The position numbers were made by a program, and so were the translations under genes. Positions 4,630-5,441 of a stretch of DNA of 5,441 nt are shown here, one piece after another. The stretch is from Candidatus Latescibacterota bacterium (GTDB taxonomy: Bacteria; Blakebacterota; Blakebacteria; Blakebacterales; Blakebacteraceae). The notes beneath the pieces were generated by a model. The model saw only the letters and a list, made by a program, of their open reading frames with translations. It made no database searches and was not told the origin of the DNA. The stretch lies in the NCBI GenBank assembly GCA_023135015.1, contig JAGLTZ010000323.1, positions 1 to 5,441 on the forward strand, in the 5' to 3' direction. The number at the start of each line of letters is the position of its first letter. Position 1 is the stretch's first letter.

Positions 4630-4677
4630 ATGAAATTGAGGGAACCCCAGACGCGGTTGGTGGTGAAGATAGTATGA
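4630..4677 (+). CDS. Possible 15-codon leader ORF overlapping the protease start
   Basis: ATG 4630 opens a 15-residue frame (MKLREPQTRLVVKIV) whose TGA overlaps the protease start as ATGA at 4674-4677. GGAG at 4623-4626 is only three bases before it. The overlap is the classic arrangement for translational coupling, and the protease itself has only a poor Shine-Dalgarno (GGTG at 4662-4665). So short a frame can easily arise by chance and resembles nothing I know. Confidence 0.2.
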   Translation: MKLREPQTRLVVKIV

Positions 4678-5441
4678 ACAGAAGATTAAAATCCTTGCTG
4701 ATCAGCATATTTGCCGGCGTATTGGTCGGAGGCGCAGGCGGGTTCATCGTTCTGCAGGCTCTAGGTGCGGACCCAGCCGGTGTAAAAGCTGCCTACAGCC
4801 CGAATGAAGCGCTCGAGGAGAGCCCTGCTCCCGGTACTGCACTGTCGGAGGGCTTGCCAGCCGATTTTGGCGGGACCGCCTCATACCCGACACCCACCCT
4901 TAGCACAGCCGATTTTCAGGATGAGTTACGCAGGGCTGTCAATCAGGCGCTCGGTGAAGGGCGGCGGACGGCAATCGTGAATGCCACAGAAAAGGTACAC
5001 GATGCTGTCGTGACGGTCTTCGTGACCGAGAGAATCAGCCGTCGCTCCATCTTCGACGGCCTCCTTGATGATTTCTTCTCTTTCGGGACCCCGGGCAGCG
5101 AGACCCGGCAGGGCCTCGGGTCGGGTGTGATCGTTTCCAAGGAAGGCTATATCCTCACAAACGATCATGTGGTAGGGAACGCTGACAATATCACAGTCAG
5201 GTTCGCAGACGGTCGTGAGTCTACCGGTGTTGTAATCGATACCGATCCCAGGCGTGACCTGGCGATTCTGAAGATTGATCCGGCCGACGACCTTCCCGTC
5301 GCAGAAATGGGTGATTCCTCGGATATCATGATCGGCGAGTGGGTGATAGCGCTCGGCAGCCCATTCGGGTTCATGCTGCAGGATCCGCAGCCGAGTGTCT
5401 CTGTTGGTGTGGTCAGCGCTATAGGCCGCTCCTTCATCACG
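4674..5441 (+). CDS. HtrA/Deg-family serine protease, N-terminal part
   Basis: The frame from ATG 4674 stays open to the window edge (256 codons), so the gene is cut by the window. MNRRLKS is followed by a hydrophobic helix at about 8-30 (LLISIFAGVLVGGAGGFIVLQAL), a signal anchor or signal peptide placing the enzyme in the periplasm. A low-complexity Pro/Ala/Ser/Thr stretch spans about 31-80. The trypsin-like fold starts near 100: catalytic His is H165 in LTNDHVV, catalytic Asp is D195 in DPRRDLAILKI, and the conserved GDSSDIMIGEWVIALGSPFG (213-232) and VSVGVVSAIGR (242-252) follow. The segment FDGLLDDFFSFG (127-138) corresponds to loop LA. The catalytic serine (GNSGGP) and PDZ domains should lie beyond the edge. 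It probably degrades misfolded envelope proteins; DegP, DegQ and DegS types cannot be separated here. One oddity is D164 just before the catalytic His, where the family usually has Asn (TNNHVV). Confidence 0.94.
   Translation, partial: MNRRLKSLLISIFAGVLVGGAGGFIVLQALGADPAGVKAAYSPNEALEESPAPGTALSEGLPADFGGTASYPTPTLSTADFQDELRRAVNQALGEGRRTAIVNATEKVHDAVVTVFVTERISRRSIFDGLLDDFFSFGTPGSETRQGLGSGVIVSKEGYILTNDHVVGNADNITVRFADGRESTGVVIDTDPRRDLAILKIDPADDLPVAEMGDSSDIMIGEWVIALGSPFGFMLQDPQPSVSVGVVSAIGRSFIT

Noticed and set aside
4926..5440. Minus-strand open frames opposite the HtrA gene
   Set aside because: The plus strand carries unmistakable HtrA motifs in one continuous frame; the minus frames show no domain or start signals.

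Overview
The window reads as ordinary bacterial chromosome of moderately high GC, with tightly packed genes, Shine-Dalgarno starts and occasional GTG starts. An intact sigma-54 (RpoN) activator and a membrane-anchored HtrA-type protease suggest a Gram-negative (diderm) bacterium. The mix of genes reminds me of Gemmatimonadota or a related lineage, but that is a weak inference. I see no mobile element, CRISPR array, tRNA or rRNA.

Layout. (1) Positions 1-38 may hold the last codons of an upstream gene. (2) 100-1509 is a complete NtrC-family response regulator (receiver, AAA+ with GAFTGA, Fis-type HTH). (3) 1510-1746 is non-coding. It holds a near-consensus sigma-54 -24/-12 promoter at 1674-1690 and, upstream of it, two dyads of the form ACA-N5-TGT, placed where enhancer sites for such an activator would be expected. 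(4) 1747-2166 is a single-stranded DNA-binding protein. It is followed with almost no gap by an unrecognised 114-residue gene (2172-2516) and a strong UUCG-loop terminator (2586-2613). (5) On the minus strand, 2691-2879 encodes a 62-residue two-helix membrane protein. (6) 2880-3083 is a divergent control region with a good minus-strand sigma-70 promoter, a weaker plus-strand promoter, a long dyad across both, and a leader with alternative stems ahead of truA. (7) truA (3084-3851), a small transaldolase (3927-4595) and the first 256 codons of an HtrA/Deg protease (4674 to the window edge) follow in the same direction with gaps of 75 and 78 bases and no convincing terminator, so they may be one transcription unit.

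How the parts may work together. The most notable arrangement is the sigma-54 activator gene sitting directly upstream of a sigma-54-type promoter that would drive ssb and its small partner. This suggests inducible, two-component control of an SSB paralogue whose C-terminus lacks the usual aromatic tip. This is inference from position and motif. The truA-transaldolase-htrA group combines tRNA modification, sugar-phosphate metabolism and envelope proteolysis and has no obvious shared pathway. No clearly new system is evident; the novelty, if any, is in the regulatory DNA and in the two small unrecognised genes.
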